Positions 22,923 through 49,954 are shown, numbered from the stretch's first letter. The stretch is DNA of 64,000 bases from Diplolepis rosae (GCA_030998225.1 JAPYXD010000581.1:5715501-5779500), one strand, 5' to 3'. A program made the numbers and translations. Notes: generated by a model from the letters alone, not told the origin.

Positions 22923-25900
22923 TTATATATTTCCATCTAACGAATGGCTTCTGAAACTTGAACGAAAATAATATTTATTTGCAGACTTTACTGTCGGGAT
23001 GGTTTTGGTTTTACCATCTGTGCGACGAAGAAAACAATGAGCTCTATTTTCCACTATTAGGGCGTTTATTTTATTCATATTGACCGAAGAAAATCCTCCT
23101 TTAAATGATGATGTATGTTCTTGGTCATCATCATCAGAAGATAAAATAATTACACTATCATCCATCATTTCAACGTCTAATTCTTTTTCTTTTTTCAAAT
23201 TATTTAGAAAAAAAAACGAGTCTTCATTTTCGCATATAATACTTTCATTATTAAGATTTTCCTTCTGAATATTCTCGATTGGCATTCGCTCTTCTATGAT
23301 ATTAGGGGCTAGAAATTCTTTCTTGTCGAAAATATTATCAATTTTTCTTATTGCAATAAGTTTCTCTGTATTTGCGCCAAAATCATGCTCTGTAAATCTT
23401 ACTTGTTCTATTTCTTTCAATCCATAATTCTCAGAACAGCTTTTAATTTCCCAAGAAATACCTTGAGCAGATGTTTTCGCTTTGTAATTCTGTGAATCTT
23501 CCTCTTGGAATCGATCCTCGATCTGTGATGATTGAGGATCAGATGATGAATCAAGTTGTGCATTTTTCAATTTTTTTCTCGGTAACTGATATTCCAGTGC
23601 CTTACGCTTCAATTGATTGGCGTCAAATATTTCTGTTGTCATTTCTGACTCACTCCTTAGAGATTTTCGTTTACTAGAACGACTTGTTTTCGCAATTTGT
23701 TTATCTTTATTTTTGCCTAATTGATTTAAATCAAATATTTCTGTTGTCATTTCCGACTCACTTCTTAGAGATTTTCGTTTTTTCAAATTACTTGTTTTCG
23801 TAATTTCTTCAACTTTCTTTTTCCCTAATTGATTTAAACACAATATTTCTGCTTTTATTTCTGAATCACCTCTTAAAGATATTCGTTTACTAGAACTACT
23901 TGACATTGGCAATTTTTCATTCTTTTCGATGGATTTTATATTTTTTACAACTTTATTCTGGAACTGCAACGATTGAATACCACATAAATAGTCGAGTTTT
24001 AAGTTATCGATTTTTTTTCCCGCTGGCTGAGTTTCCTTTTCTTTCAATTGATTGACATTCAATATTTCTGAGATCAATCCTTTATAATGTTCTAGGGATG
24101 TTGAATCACGTACTTCTTCATTTTCCATGTACGAATTTTCATATATCATGGAATTTTTCAAACTCAAATTTCCTTTCACCTTTATAAAATCGAAATTAAA
24201 TTTGCTATGCAACATCTTTTCAGATGACTTTGTTTTTAAGTCATTTGGTAAAAACGTCGAGATATCTTTGTTGGAGAGTTTACATTGGCGGCTTAGTTTA
24301 CCTAACATATAGAAAGGAATTATCTCTCGTTTTTTACATATCGTGCCAACTTTAATTAATGGGGACAAAGATTTATGTATAGTTTTATGACAATCAGGGA
24401 TCTCTTTTTCATTAAGTTTTAGTCGAAAAACAATTTCTTTAGGATTTTCAAAATCAGTTGAGTTGCAAATAGAAAGATCTTCAGAAATTGCAGGTAAAGT
24501 GCAATCCATATGCCTAGGGACATCCAAAAGATTTTTTCCTGCTTTTAAGTTTTGCTCATTTTCCTCTTCCTCTGACTCTCCATTTTCTCCCTCTTGAATT
24601 TCTTTTTGACTTCTCTCTTTCCCTTCAATACTTTCTTCTTCCATTTCACTATCTTCTTCTTTCTCTTCATCTTCTATTCGACTTTCACCTTCAGTTTCAA
24701 CCCCTGCTAAATGAAAATTATCATTAGATTTTAAATCACTTATTGGCTTATTGAATATTATTGGAGATTCATCACTCTGAACTCGTTGTTTTACAGCAGA
24801 AATGTTCTTGAAATTTCTGAAATATTCCGTTTCTGTAATACTATTTTCCTTCCTTAGAGTTATATTAAGCGCATTATTATCAAGAATTGAAACGGAGTTT
24901 GGCACTGTCTCTATGTTTGAAGTTTCTTCGCTAGCAATTTCATATCCATTGGAATATTCATTTGATGAACCGGAATCATCAATTTCTAAAAACGAGCGTG
25001 GAATTTCATTCTCTTTCTCTTGAACTTCTTTACGGCTTCCCTCTTCTCTTTCACTATCTTCTTTTTGCTCTTCATCTTCTATTCGACTTTCTTCTTCCTC
25101 TTGATTTTCATGTTCATTTTCTTCTTCAGTATCTTTACCTTTTCTTTCAGCTCCTGAAAAATAACAATTTTTATCAGATTCTAAATTACTTATTAGCTCT
25201 TTAAAAGTCAGTAGGGATTTATCATTCTGGATTCGTTGCTTTGACTTTGGCATTGTTTCTTCAATCGGAGTTTTTTCGCTAGCAATTCCAAATCCACTAG
25301 TGTATTCTCTTGAAGAACCAGAATCATCAATTTCTGAAGATCTATGTGACATTTCATTATTATCCAATGTATCCTGAGTTAGGAGATTTACTCCTTTTCT
25401 TTGAACTGCCCCTGGGTAAACTTCATTGTGAATCAGACCTTCAGCAACTGTGAATAAATAAATTATAGATGGAAATTTCCCATCTTTGAGTTCAAGAAAT
25501 AATTTGTTGAATTGAAAACTTTTAAATTATATCTGTTCAATAACATCTATTATTAAAAACTTTTGAAATTAAATAGTCGAAATCAAATAAACTTACTGTC
25601 AATATTGCTGTCAGTACTAATAGCGCCTTCAAGTTCATAAAACCGCCTTATTATATTTTCCATTTCGTCGTTTTTCCTAATAATTCGTTCAAATACACCT
25701 CCCAGGCACCTAGGGCAAGTGCGTCTCTCCAAATACAGTCTTTTAATGCATTTATAACAATATGAATGACCACATTTATTTTCCCAGGGATCAGAGCATA
25801 GTTTTTTACTGTAAAACACAAATATACTGACATAAGACTACTTTAAAAATTTAAACACTGAGGCCTTTAAATATTTTACAATTAGAAAATTCTTATAAAT

Positions 25901-26411
25901 ATACGTTAGAAAAATAAATAGTTTTTACAATAATTAAAAAAAATTCATTTAAGAAAGAATTGGATGGACTTTCAGAAAAAAAGTAAGTTGAACCGACTAT
26001 TTCTTTATTTTTTTTATTTATGATTTTCTTTTATCGAGTTTTTTTTTAGTAAATGCGTCAAAAATTAATTCTTGAATGACATGGGTCATCAAAAGTTTAA
26101 ATCAGATAATAATTATAAATTTTTTATTAATCGTATCATATTCAAAAACAACTAAAATTCATTACTTTTTTCGAAATAAAATTTTCCCCATTTTCACTAA
26201 AAAAAAACCTGGTCTAAAATAGTCTAAAATTTGGGTTACACGTATAGGTACTTTGGGAATTATAAATAAACATAAATAAATAAAATATGAAGCAAACAGA
26301 AATTTGTAATCAATGTTGACCTTACCAAACATAACACGCTAATGATCTTCTCATTAAACGTAAAGTTTCTCGAAGATCATCAGATAATTTTTCTATTGAT
26401 ATATTATTCAT
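22923..26411 (-). CDS. BRCA1/BARD1-like RING-finger protein with long acidic repeat region and SIM
   Basis: Probable E3 ubiquitin ligase. Exons (on -): 26326-26411, 25597-25808, 22923-25447; 2823 nt, 940 aa. The N-terminal C3HC4 RING is C26-x2-C29-x11-C41-G-H43-x2-C46-x2-C49-x10-C60-x2-C63, framed by LSDDLRETLRLMRRSL before it and NDEMENIIRRFYEL after it. That layout is like BRCA1/BARD1 RING helices. The rest is Ser/Glu/Lys-rich and presumably disordered, with two sets of internal repeats: a duplicated IDDSGSS...SRIEDEE block in residues about 130-390 and a 36-residue repeat at about 645-750. DSVIILSSDDDD (about 863-874) is a typical SUMO-interacting motif. No BRCT or ankyrin domain is present. 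It could be a fast-evolving BRCA1/BARD1-type protein or a SUMO-targeted ligase; the identity is unresolved. Confidence 0.75.
25950..26210. repeat. Foldback MITE family A, copy 1 (in RING-gene intron 1)
   Basis: Starts TTTAAGAAAGAATTGGATGG and contains AACCGACTATTTCTTTATTT and TTTTATCGAGTTTTTTTTTA, also found in the copies at 39198-39561 and 62091-62437. Later sequence (AAAGTTTAAATCAGATAATA) continues the match. The far inverted arm is truncated or decayed. Confidence 0.6.
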
Positions 26412-26885
26412 CTCTTCATTGCTTTCATTAAATGATATATATTGTTTTTAGACTGTTGTTTTTATTTTAATGATAAGCCTTACCACCATCATGTGATCCA
26501 AATCTAATTTTGAGAAACGCAATTTGGTCTATAATAGGAAAATATAATTTATGAGTAGGTATTTGTTCTCGTATAGTCTAAAATGCATTCGACCAATCAG
26601 AGTCCTCCAGTCAGGTCCCACATGTTCCCTCAATGATAACCTCTTTTATTATCATGAGATCCTAGTCCAATTCTAGTCCCATGAAACTGAATCTTCCCAG
26701 TGAAAAAAAAATGGAAAAACAAATTCTTAGGTTATCTATAAGTTTTTATTGCGGGTATCTAAAGAATGTCTTAAATTCTTAATAAGACTTAATTCAAAGG
26801 ACATTGACGGACATCCGAAAGACGTCTATAAGACGTGATCAGCACTCTCTGGATTGGCTCCAAATGCGCGACAAAATTTTGATTC

Positions 26886-27135
26886 GGAAGCCAGTGCTCT
26901 CAGATCGTGGATAGAATGATAGAATCCACCCTCTCTATTTTGACATTTAGTTGAAAAAAAGCAATTTTTGATGTATAATTTGGGCAAACTTTCGAATATA
27001 ATTAAAGAACAATTTGAAAAAATAATATACTTCAAAAATTTCCCCAAATTATATTTGAAAAATTGTTGTTTATGCAATAAACTGGTAGAATGGAGGGGGT
27101 AAATTCCATCCACGATCTGGGAGCACTGTCGGAAG
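26886..27135. repeat. Foldback element, about 250 bp
   Basis: The left arm CAGTGCTCTCAGATCGTGGA (26892-26911) pairs with the right arm ending at 27128 (complement CAGTGCTCCCAGATCGTGGA). Further inside, GTATAATTTGGGCAAACTTT pairs with CCCCAAATTATATTTG. Arms diverge by about 10-20 percent. No frame inside. Confidence 0.65.
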
Positions 27136-27304
27136 CGGGCTTGATGGAAATCACTATTAGGAGAATAGAATGAATATATAGGTTTATAAAGTTCTCGACC
27201 AATTAGAGTCCTCCATTCTAATCCCGCTTCTTATTTTAAAGCTCACCTCTCACAACATCATGTGATCCTGCTAGAATGCGAATTCTACGCTAATGATCAC
27301 GGAC

Positions 27305-27976
27305 TTAAGGTAGTCCAGTAGCGGTCAAATGAGCAACTATAACAATTTTTCGAAAATGCTTCATACGCGTTGCAAAATTCCGAACATTGTGAGGAAAATT
27401 TTTTCCGTTACAATTTACTATTAATACCTATAACGATTGGAAAAAAAATGTTTTCCATTAATTTTCAATCTTTATTTGACTCTCGGAGTATTTCTTTCGG
27501 TGAACTTCGGCAATCATCGCGCTGCGCGAATCACTCGGGATCCAATCGCGGACTCACCCGACGAGATGACAACTATATATAGTGTTATCGTCAGCTGAGC
27601 GGATATATGGATTCCACTTCCTTTTTATTCTTGTTTTTTAGCGTTTATTTCGAAATAACTTTCCAAGATATACGTTAAGGTACGATTTTCAAATAAAAAT
27701 TAATGTTCTTATGAAATTTCCCAACGGTTCCATAGTTTTCCGCAACGTCGCCACCAGAAAATTTTTCGCAAATTCGTGATATTATGAGCTTGCGAAATAA
27801 CTTTCCATAAGAGCCTATGTTAAAATTCCATATTTCGAGACGTGATAATTTAAAATTTAATACGGTAAGGCCCAAAATGGCAGAGGACTTTTCGATCGAG
27901 AGGAGTCTAATCTGTCGATATATGAAATAAAAATGGACACTTAACCACCCCCCTTCCAACTACCGGACTACCTTAA
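27305..27976. mobile_element. TTAA-flanked non-autonomous element (piggyBac-like MITE)
   Basis: TTAA is present at both borders (27305-27308 and 27973-27976). The terminal inverted repeats are GGTAGTCCAGTAG (left) and, on the complement, GGTAGTCCGGTAG (right), 12 of 13 identical. The interior is 664 bp without a transposase frame. TTAA duplications are diagnostic for piggyBac-type integration; the superfamily call is inference. Confidence 0.65.
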
Positions 27977-28731
27977 GGCCATGTATCGCCTATCAATTTC
28001 AATGTCGATAACACAGAAATTTCGTTTTTAATCATTCACAACCAATCACAGTATCATTTACCGTATCCAAAATCTTCAGCCAAAAGTATTCATATTATTG
28101 CAGAAAAATCTTAAAAGAAACTATTAGAATATGTACTTTTCTTTATAAAGTAGCACACTTGATACATATTTCCGTAATAAGAAAAAAACGCGTTTTTATC
28201 ACTATTCATACCTGGTAAAACATGAAATATTGAGAATTTTATTAATTTATAGCGTACTAGGGATTTTGTTAACACCACATTATACAATAAGCATGTTTTC
28301 ATACCAGTCAGTTGTAAGACAGATGCTGGAAATTTTTGTGAATTTCGATATTCCTGTCTCCCTTTACTGATTGTTATGAAATGAACATGGCGAATAGACA
28401 TAAGGAGACCAAAGTAATGTACATGGAGCATGAAAACGTCATACGACTGTATATTTTTATTTCTATTCAACCAGTTTTAACAAAGCTAAAGTATTCAAAT
28501 TTTGCCTCCATGTCAAAGCGTGGCCTATACGTTGCCGAGTAACGTTGTCAGCCAATCACAACTTCAAACATTAAAAATGGCCGTGCTCTTGCCCAAACTC
28601 ACAAACTGCTGCTAAGCTGATATTCAATTGTATTTAATGTTGTTTGGTGGTTGTTTGCTGTCCAGTGTTTCTCTCGCCTATCATAAGCTAAAACAATTGT
28701 TTTCTTTTCACAAAACAAGATTTTTTCAATA

Positions 28732-29881
28732 ATGAATAAAGCTGAGTCAAGTACACAATCAAATTGCGCGAAAAGCAAAATATGCGTAAAAGAGTGGCCT
28801 GGATATAAACCCAAACAACCTGGAGGTGGATTTATAAATATGTTTATCTGATTTTTATCTGAAATATTTTTTGAAGTACTCAAAAATAATACATTTTTTA
28901 TTGCATATCATTCTCTTTTCATCAATACTCTTTTATGGAAAATTTGAATTATCTTTTTAAGGATTATTTAGTAACCTATTAATAAATAATAAGTAATTCA
29001 ATACAATTAACTAATTTTTATTGAAAATTGATTAAATTTCGCGAAAAAAGTATATGGAATCCAATAATTTCCTATACTTTTTTCAATAAGGGCATTTGAT
29101 AGTTAAATATAATAAAAAAAAATTATTTCAGAATTGCTTGAAAATACATTAGTGCCTCTTCTTATAATGGAACTGCAGCGTCTTGTACCTATTTATGGAA
29201 ATCCACATCCTAGAACCCACGTCTTTAACATGCCTCATCTAAAATTACGTGAAGTTGAATTAGTCGGCACTATTAGAAAAATCTACGCTAGAAGCAAATT
29301 AGATATATGGAGTAAATAATTTAATATCTATAACTATTAAAAAGATTAATTTCATCCATATATTTAAATCACAGACTTTTTTTTTACCTTTTTTAGTTGA
29401 TGATGGCACTGGACGATTACAAATATTGTACCACTATTCTAATTTTGAAAAAGTAAAGGAAGAACGAAAACGTATAGATGCCAAATTTAGCAGACTTCAA
29501 AAAATCGCTGAAATAAAAAATCTCGGCATAAATCACATGCAGGTAAATAAATAGAATCTTCATTTTTGCTTTCTATATTTTCAAAAGCTCAATATATGGA
29601 ATGAATTGCAGGATTTAGAAAAACGATGGAAGCAGGAGACTAGAAATGGTACACTGGGTGCCGATTTTAAAATCCTTGAGTATGTTCACGTTATTGGATA
29701 CATTCACTTGGATTATGGATATTATATGAATAAAAGAGATGTTTCTATCGATAATGCCGCATTGTGTAAGCCTACCGTATTTGCTAAAATCATCTATCAC
29801 TTAACCGAGCAAGAGTACAATGAAAAATTACAGACTTGGATTTTAGGAACTGTTAAACAAAGATATGAAAAACACGCTTGA
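28732..29881 (+). CDS. STN1: STN1-like CST complex subunit (OB-fold protein)
   Basis: STN1 is the RPA2-like subunit of the CST (CTC1-STN1-TEN1) complex that binds telomeric single strands and directs DNA polymerase alpha fill-in. Exons: 28732-28825, 29132-29311, 29397-29542, 29612-29881; 690 nt, 229 aa. The OB-fold is recognisable: a first strand in REVELVGTIRKIYARSKLDIW, then IDDGTG at 92-97 (the loop conserved in STN1 and RPA2), a helical insertion, and a last strand FKILEYVHVIGYIHLDYG. It lacks the C-terminal winged-helix domain of vertebrate STN1 and is shorter. The first donor (GAG|GTGGAT) is weak; phases agree. An RPA2-like or other OB-fold protein is the alternative. AATAAA lies at 29960-29965. 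Confidence 0.65.
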
Positions 29882-29959
29882 AGCAAATAATTGTATGTAA
29901 ATAGTTTTGTATTTTTGTAAGTTTGTTAAAGAAAATTGTATCAGAAAACTTAATAAGAA

Positions 29960-29965
29960 AATAAA
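29960..29965 (+). terminator. Possible polyadenylation signal of STN1-like gene
   Basis: AATAAA hexamer 79 nt after the STN1 stop, a plausible distance for a short 3' leader. Confidence 0.45.
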
Positions 29966-32425
29966 ATGAATCATGTATCAAATCGCGGAGGAAGAAAGTG
30001 GCATTATTTTGTAGTAATTCTTTATTTACTATAAAACTATGCACTGTGCCTTTAACAAATAACTGAGAGAAACTCTCGAGTGTCCAAAAGAGGATACTGT
30101 AACGTGGATGTAACGACGTCGAACAAGAAATCAGAAATAAAATACACGTGTGGCCTAGAAGAGGCTGCATGTAATCTATTTTAAGTCTCCAACGAACGCC
30201 TTAAAAAAGTTTGCTTCGAAACGAAGAAAGATCGACTCGAGTTGGTACTTACTTGATTCTCTGTTGTTACATTAACTGATTTCGACATTCTACAGAAAAT
30301 TATGTATCTTAATTAAATCTCGGCACAAATATCGCATAATACTGCAGCCGTGGTCGAAAGTCCATGGCAGATTTTTAGCGCTACGTGCATCGTGTATTTG
30401 TTCCGCAAGAGTGTCTTACTCGTCGACGAGTGATCCTCAATGGCGAGTCAATACCGGATAAGGATTTACAAAAATTACATTCGAAGCTTAACCGTTAACG
30501 CTATATACTCTTATAAATTCATGCAAAAAGGCCACTATACCTACTGCTCCGATCGTTATAGATACAAACTTTGACACTTACGCAATGAAAAATCGCCACT
30601 AAGTTTCTCTAGTTTTCTTCTGTAATGTAAGGCTCTTTACGTACGCAGTGTTATAAAAAAAAGTAATCTTCGATACTTTAACCCTACCTTATCAGAATCA
30701 CCGAAACATTCGAAAATAGGATCATGCACTCTTGGACTTCAAAGAAGGTACGTTTGAACGAAGCTGTATTATTTACACAGTATTTACATCTCAAATCGAT
30801 CCGAGATGAGCAAGAAACATTTTCTCTGATATACATTATCTAAGAAAAATCCTTCTTTTAAAAAGAAACTTAGATATTTGGTCATATTCCTCTGAAGATA
30901 ATAATTAAAACAATAGGAATAACCTGTTTAAATAAAGCTCTATATAAAAAAAACGATCAAGAATTCATTTAAAGAAATTTCATGACTTAAAGCTTACCAA
31001 GTTTTTCTGTTAGGTTCAGAGAAATCGTTTCGCCAGAGCGCATATCCGAGAATGAGAAATCGTCTTAGACTTTGTCGTTCGTCGTAGGGAAAATATCTGG
31101 CGGCACGAAGCACAATTATTGAATTTAGTTTAGTGATCAACAAGTCTTATGGTTTCATCGTAAAGATTTATGTTGATATAAAATGCGACGATTCTTTGTT
31201 AAACTCTAAAATACGCTAGCCTCCTTCGTGTATATTCTCATTAACATTTAATAATATTAATAACACAATAATAATAATGCAATTTTACCAATGATCAATT
31301 CGTAGCAGAGTTAACCTTTTCGGAAGGAGCAGCTAGTAAGTTTCATAGCTCTTTATTTTTTTCCCATTATTCGTGTTTTGAAATTGAAATATTTTTCTAC
31401 AAGAGTTTATTTTATTTTTAACAAGTTATATCGGTATTACTAACATAACAGCCTGCCAGCAGCGCACAGATTATGTATTTCTTTTTTTCTCATTTTCCGT
31501 TTCACCAAGGCTTTTCTAATCTTACAGTAGCCAATCGATCAACAACGCTTTGCAATCTGTTCCACAAATTTGGTCTAATAAAGAAGATTAGCTACACCAA
31601 AATGGAGATAGACTCCGATTTATCAATTTTGAATCTAAAAATATTAGTCAACTATTCTAAGACACATGCAAGCGACTGAAGCACGCCGAGTGAGAATGTG
31701 GACAATTTACAATTTATTTCTAGTTCGTTTTACGATAAAACAGTACATATTCTCGATTAGAAAGAATATCTCCAGGCGTTATAGAATTATTAAACTACGC
31801 CTTGGAAAAAAATATCTAATCTCTCGAGAGAGCTTAAATAATTCTCAAGTAATTATTTCATTACTTCCTGGGTATCGTCAGTGCCTTTTGGAATGCCGCG
31901 GTATGGATAAGCGCAAAACGTGGTTTGCTCGACTGTCCAATGAGAGAGAAAGATATGATTAATCGGTGTCAAAAGTTTTCACGCACGATTTGCTTCCGAT
32001 GCTGATCCAATAGATTTCTTCTCGCTGGTAAACGACGAGTCGGAAGACGTTTTGCGTAAAAGGTCTGTTTCTTATTTTTTGATCCGGTGACCTTTCGCTC
32101 TAATTCCTGCCTTTGCCTAAATTAACAACTAACTTGCAATGCTAGGACAGAAAAAGAGCCTACAAATTGGAAGGTCATGAGGTAGGGACTAGCAATTGTT
32201 GGAATCCGGAGGTGTGACGAGGTACTCGTCGGCACGCTTATGATCGGATAGCGCTCGCATCGTGTATGAATCCTGAGGCAATTCACTTTTTCTTCGCAGA
32301 AGCGGTTTCGATTTATTTATGTTTGTCATCTTCTTAGCCTATAATTAAGAGAAAAAATATTTTACTGTTTCCTTATTATATGCAACATTTATCCTATTTT
32401 ATCCTTCTCTTTTTAAATAAATTAC
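29966..32425. other. Probable long 3' UTR of wrd and intergenic DNA
   Basis: No coding exon was found. It lies tail to tail between STN1 and wrd, and its composition is more mixed than most spacers. On the minus strand it contains two TGTAAATA Pumilio-type elements (30770-30777 and 30781-30788). The extent of the 3' UTR cannot be fixed without transcripts. Confidence 0.5.
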
Positions 32426-47499
<15,074 letters not shown>

Positions 47500-49030
47500 T
47501 TTATCAAGCGCTTGGCCGTCGACGATTCATACAATAAACCGACGAACACTCTTTGCAACTTATTTATGTAGTATGTACATCAATTAACATCAATCAAAGA
47601 TCAGCCAGCCAAACACGGCGAAAAACGGCGTTTGACGGCGTTCATTCGCGACGACGGCCATCTAGTATTTCTCTCCGAGATTGTTCGAGATTAAGTATCG
47701 AACTATCGAAGTTCAATACCATATGGTCTACAGAAGCTATATTCAGGGTGGAGGCAAATTTAATTTATGAACTATTTCTTTTATCAATCTCCTCTTGTTG
47801 CAAAAAGAAAGCTGCTCAATACTTGAGTTAAAAATAATTATAATTTCGTTAAATTCAATTGTGATGAAAAATTCTAGTTTTTATGACATGAAAAGTATAA
47901 GTGAGAAAAATTAAGTTATACGATTTAAATTTTCAGCCTTCTAGCAGACGATGAAATGCCGTAATCTTTGGAAAGAAATTAGCCTGAAAATGATAAAAGT
48001 CACTTTTTATAAGATATTTTTTCGAAATCATTCTTACGAATTGACAGCCAATGAAACCATTCAATTTGGGCTTTAGCCAGAGGAAGACATAAGCCAATCA
48101 GGATATTTCTATCTGTCGATTGGTTATGTCGTCACGTCTGCGGCCTTGTTACTCGAACCTCTAAATTACGAGTAGGCAACAAATTTTTAGTTAACAGCAT
48201 CAGAATAAAACGACATTCCCCGTTTTATAAATTTCTGTTTCGGTCAAACGTGAGTTTTGTTAATTTAAAAACATGGCGTGTCTGATTTTTGTTTGAAAAA
48301 CATTACATAATGACGTCGTGATGAGTCACAGGGTGAATTGCAACATGGGATTCTAATGGGATTGAACAGTGGAATGAAGGGTGACGTACAAACGTCAAAA
48401 TCTGAAGAGTGCAAAAAGGGCGGAAATCTTTGTTCGATTAACGTTAAATAAGATTTATAAAGAAGTAAACTCATATTATTTCGCACTCGTGTATTCGTCT
48501 AAGAAAATAATTTTTTACCTCATTGTTACGAGTGAATCTTCAATTTTTTCAAAGGTAGTCATGCCTCGGGTATGTCTTACATTTTTAAGCCTCTTCATTA
48601 TTGTCAACTCCATTCCAAATAACAGTTATTCTCTTAATTAAACAATTGGGCTATTTCGTATAACCTCTACCTTCCTCTTTTTGAATAAAATTCGTATCGC
48701 TTTAAATTTATCCCCCATTTTCCCATTTTGTTCAAAATTCATTACAGTCAATCGAGGAAAATTGTTCCGTAGTCTCGCCATCCATCATTTTATTGATATA
48801 AATATATTAAAGTAAAAAATATTTATTTTAACCTCTTATTTTAGAACTGACTTCTGAACAATGAAATTCCTACGAGAGAAAACAATGAAAACGAAGGAAG
48901 AGATGATGAGAGTGATCGGATTAAGAAGATGCTGATTTTGAGTTATTAGAAATCAATTCTTATTACTCGTGCTTTTCAACAGTACGAAGAAGTCATTCTT
49001 AAAGGAAAAATAATATTCATATCTGAAAAA
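47500..49030. promoter_or_regulatory. Divergent promoter region between wrd and ACTMAP
   Basis: 1.5 kb between two divergent start codons. CpG dinucleotides are locally dense at 47590-47690 (for example GGCGAAAAACGGCGTTTGAC), unlike the surrounding AT-rich DNA, which is consistent with a promoter. ACTMAP's leader probably occupies the right part. No specific sites are called. Confidence 0.4.
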
Positions 49031-49954
49031 ATGCCAGCACCACCTCCACCTCTTCCAAATTTACCTGAAGCTCCAATGCGCGATAAAACTGACGTTAACG
49101 AAAGCGAAAGTTTACCTCCATGGGCGAAAATTACTCTTACTTCTACAGAAGCAGAGATAGAAAAATTGATTTCTAGAAATGAGTTAAAAGACGCAGAAGT
49201 GACATATTTTTGCCAAGTTGAGCCGATTCTCCAAGATGGTCCTCAGTAAGTCTCTCAGCCATTAGTTGTATTGACTTCAAACTTAGTTTTAAATCAAATC
49301 AATTTTAATTAATACTATTTTGAAACAGATGCGGTTTGGTTGCTCTCGCCATGGCTTCACAGGAATACAGGAAGCCAGTTTCCGTGAGTCAATTGTTAGC
49401 AGAAGCTCGAGTTCGTGGATTCACCCAACATGGGGAAGTCTATAGCGTTGATTTCATGGGGACCTTAGCTGCAGAATACTTACCAGATCACAGACCGGAT
49501 ATTCTCGTAGATTTACAAACTTGTCCGGACACACTGACTCATGCTTTAGCTCACGGTGCGATGGTTCTTGTTCCATACGATTCGGATTTTAATCATGCAC
49601 CTTGTCTGAAGAAAGGACACAAAGCTCACTGGGCTTTACTTGTAGGCCTCATTTCCTCGAGGTATAAATTAAATTTTGAAAATAAGAAATCACTTCTATG
49701 AAAACAATGTATATGTAAGTTTTAAATTAATTTAAATTGATGTTCTTTACAGACAAGGCTACCACGTTTTAGCCCGTCATGGAAAATCGCGACACCTTGC
49801 ATGCTGGCCACTTCGCGATTTGATCGAGAGCAATGGAAATTTGGAAGAAGAAGGAACTGCGAGACATGCAGGAGGATATGTGATACCAAAAGGAGGGGTA
49901 GGTGGTCAAAGAGGTTTACGAGGCAGGGCCTTGGCACTTCATCCCTATATCTAA
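49031..49954 (+). CDS. ACTMAP: Actin maturation protease (C19orf54/ACTMAP family)
   Basis: This cysteine protease removes the acetylated N-terminal residue(s) of newly made actin. Exons: 49031-49245, 49329-49661, 49753-49954; 750 nt, 249 aa. The N-terminus is proline-rich (PAPPPPLPNLPEAP, residues 2-15), suited to binding profilin or actin assembly factors. The catalytic core is clear: LQDGPQCGLVALAMA with the nucleophile C73 and GHKAHWALLVG with H172. Downstream, VLARHGKSRHLACW and a C-terminal RGRALALHPYI complete the domain. Human ACTMAP is longer, mostly at the N-terminus. Start chosen at the first ATG before the proline run; all introns are GT-AG and phases agree. Confidence 0.9.

Larger units (their letters stand above)
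26412..28731. other. Repeat-rich spacer between the RING gene and STN1 (divergent starts)
   Basis: Contains a foldback at 26886-27135, a pair of related direct segments (around 26585-26670 and 27195-27270, sharing CGACCAAT.AGAGTCCTCCA and ATCATG.GATCCT) and a TTAA-flanked element at 27305-27976. No coding segment is supported; the 119-codon frame on the minus strand at 28111-28470 shows no similarity. The promoter of STN1 must lie in its right end. Confidence 0.6.

Noticed and set aside
28111..28470. 119-codon open frame on -
   Set aside because: No similarity, atypical composition, no splice context; probably chance.
31473..31962. Two overlapping frames on + (68 and 98 codons)
   Set aside because: Different frames, no similarity, lying in the probable wrd 3' UTR.
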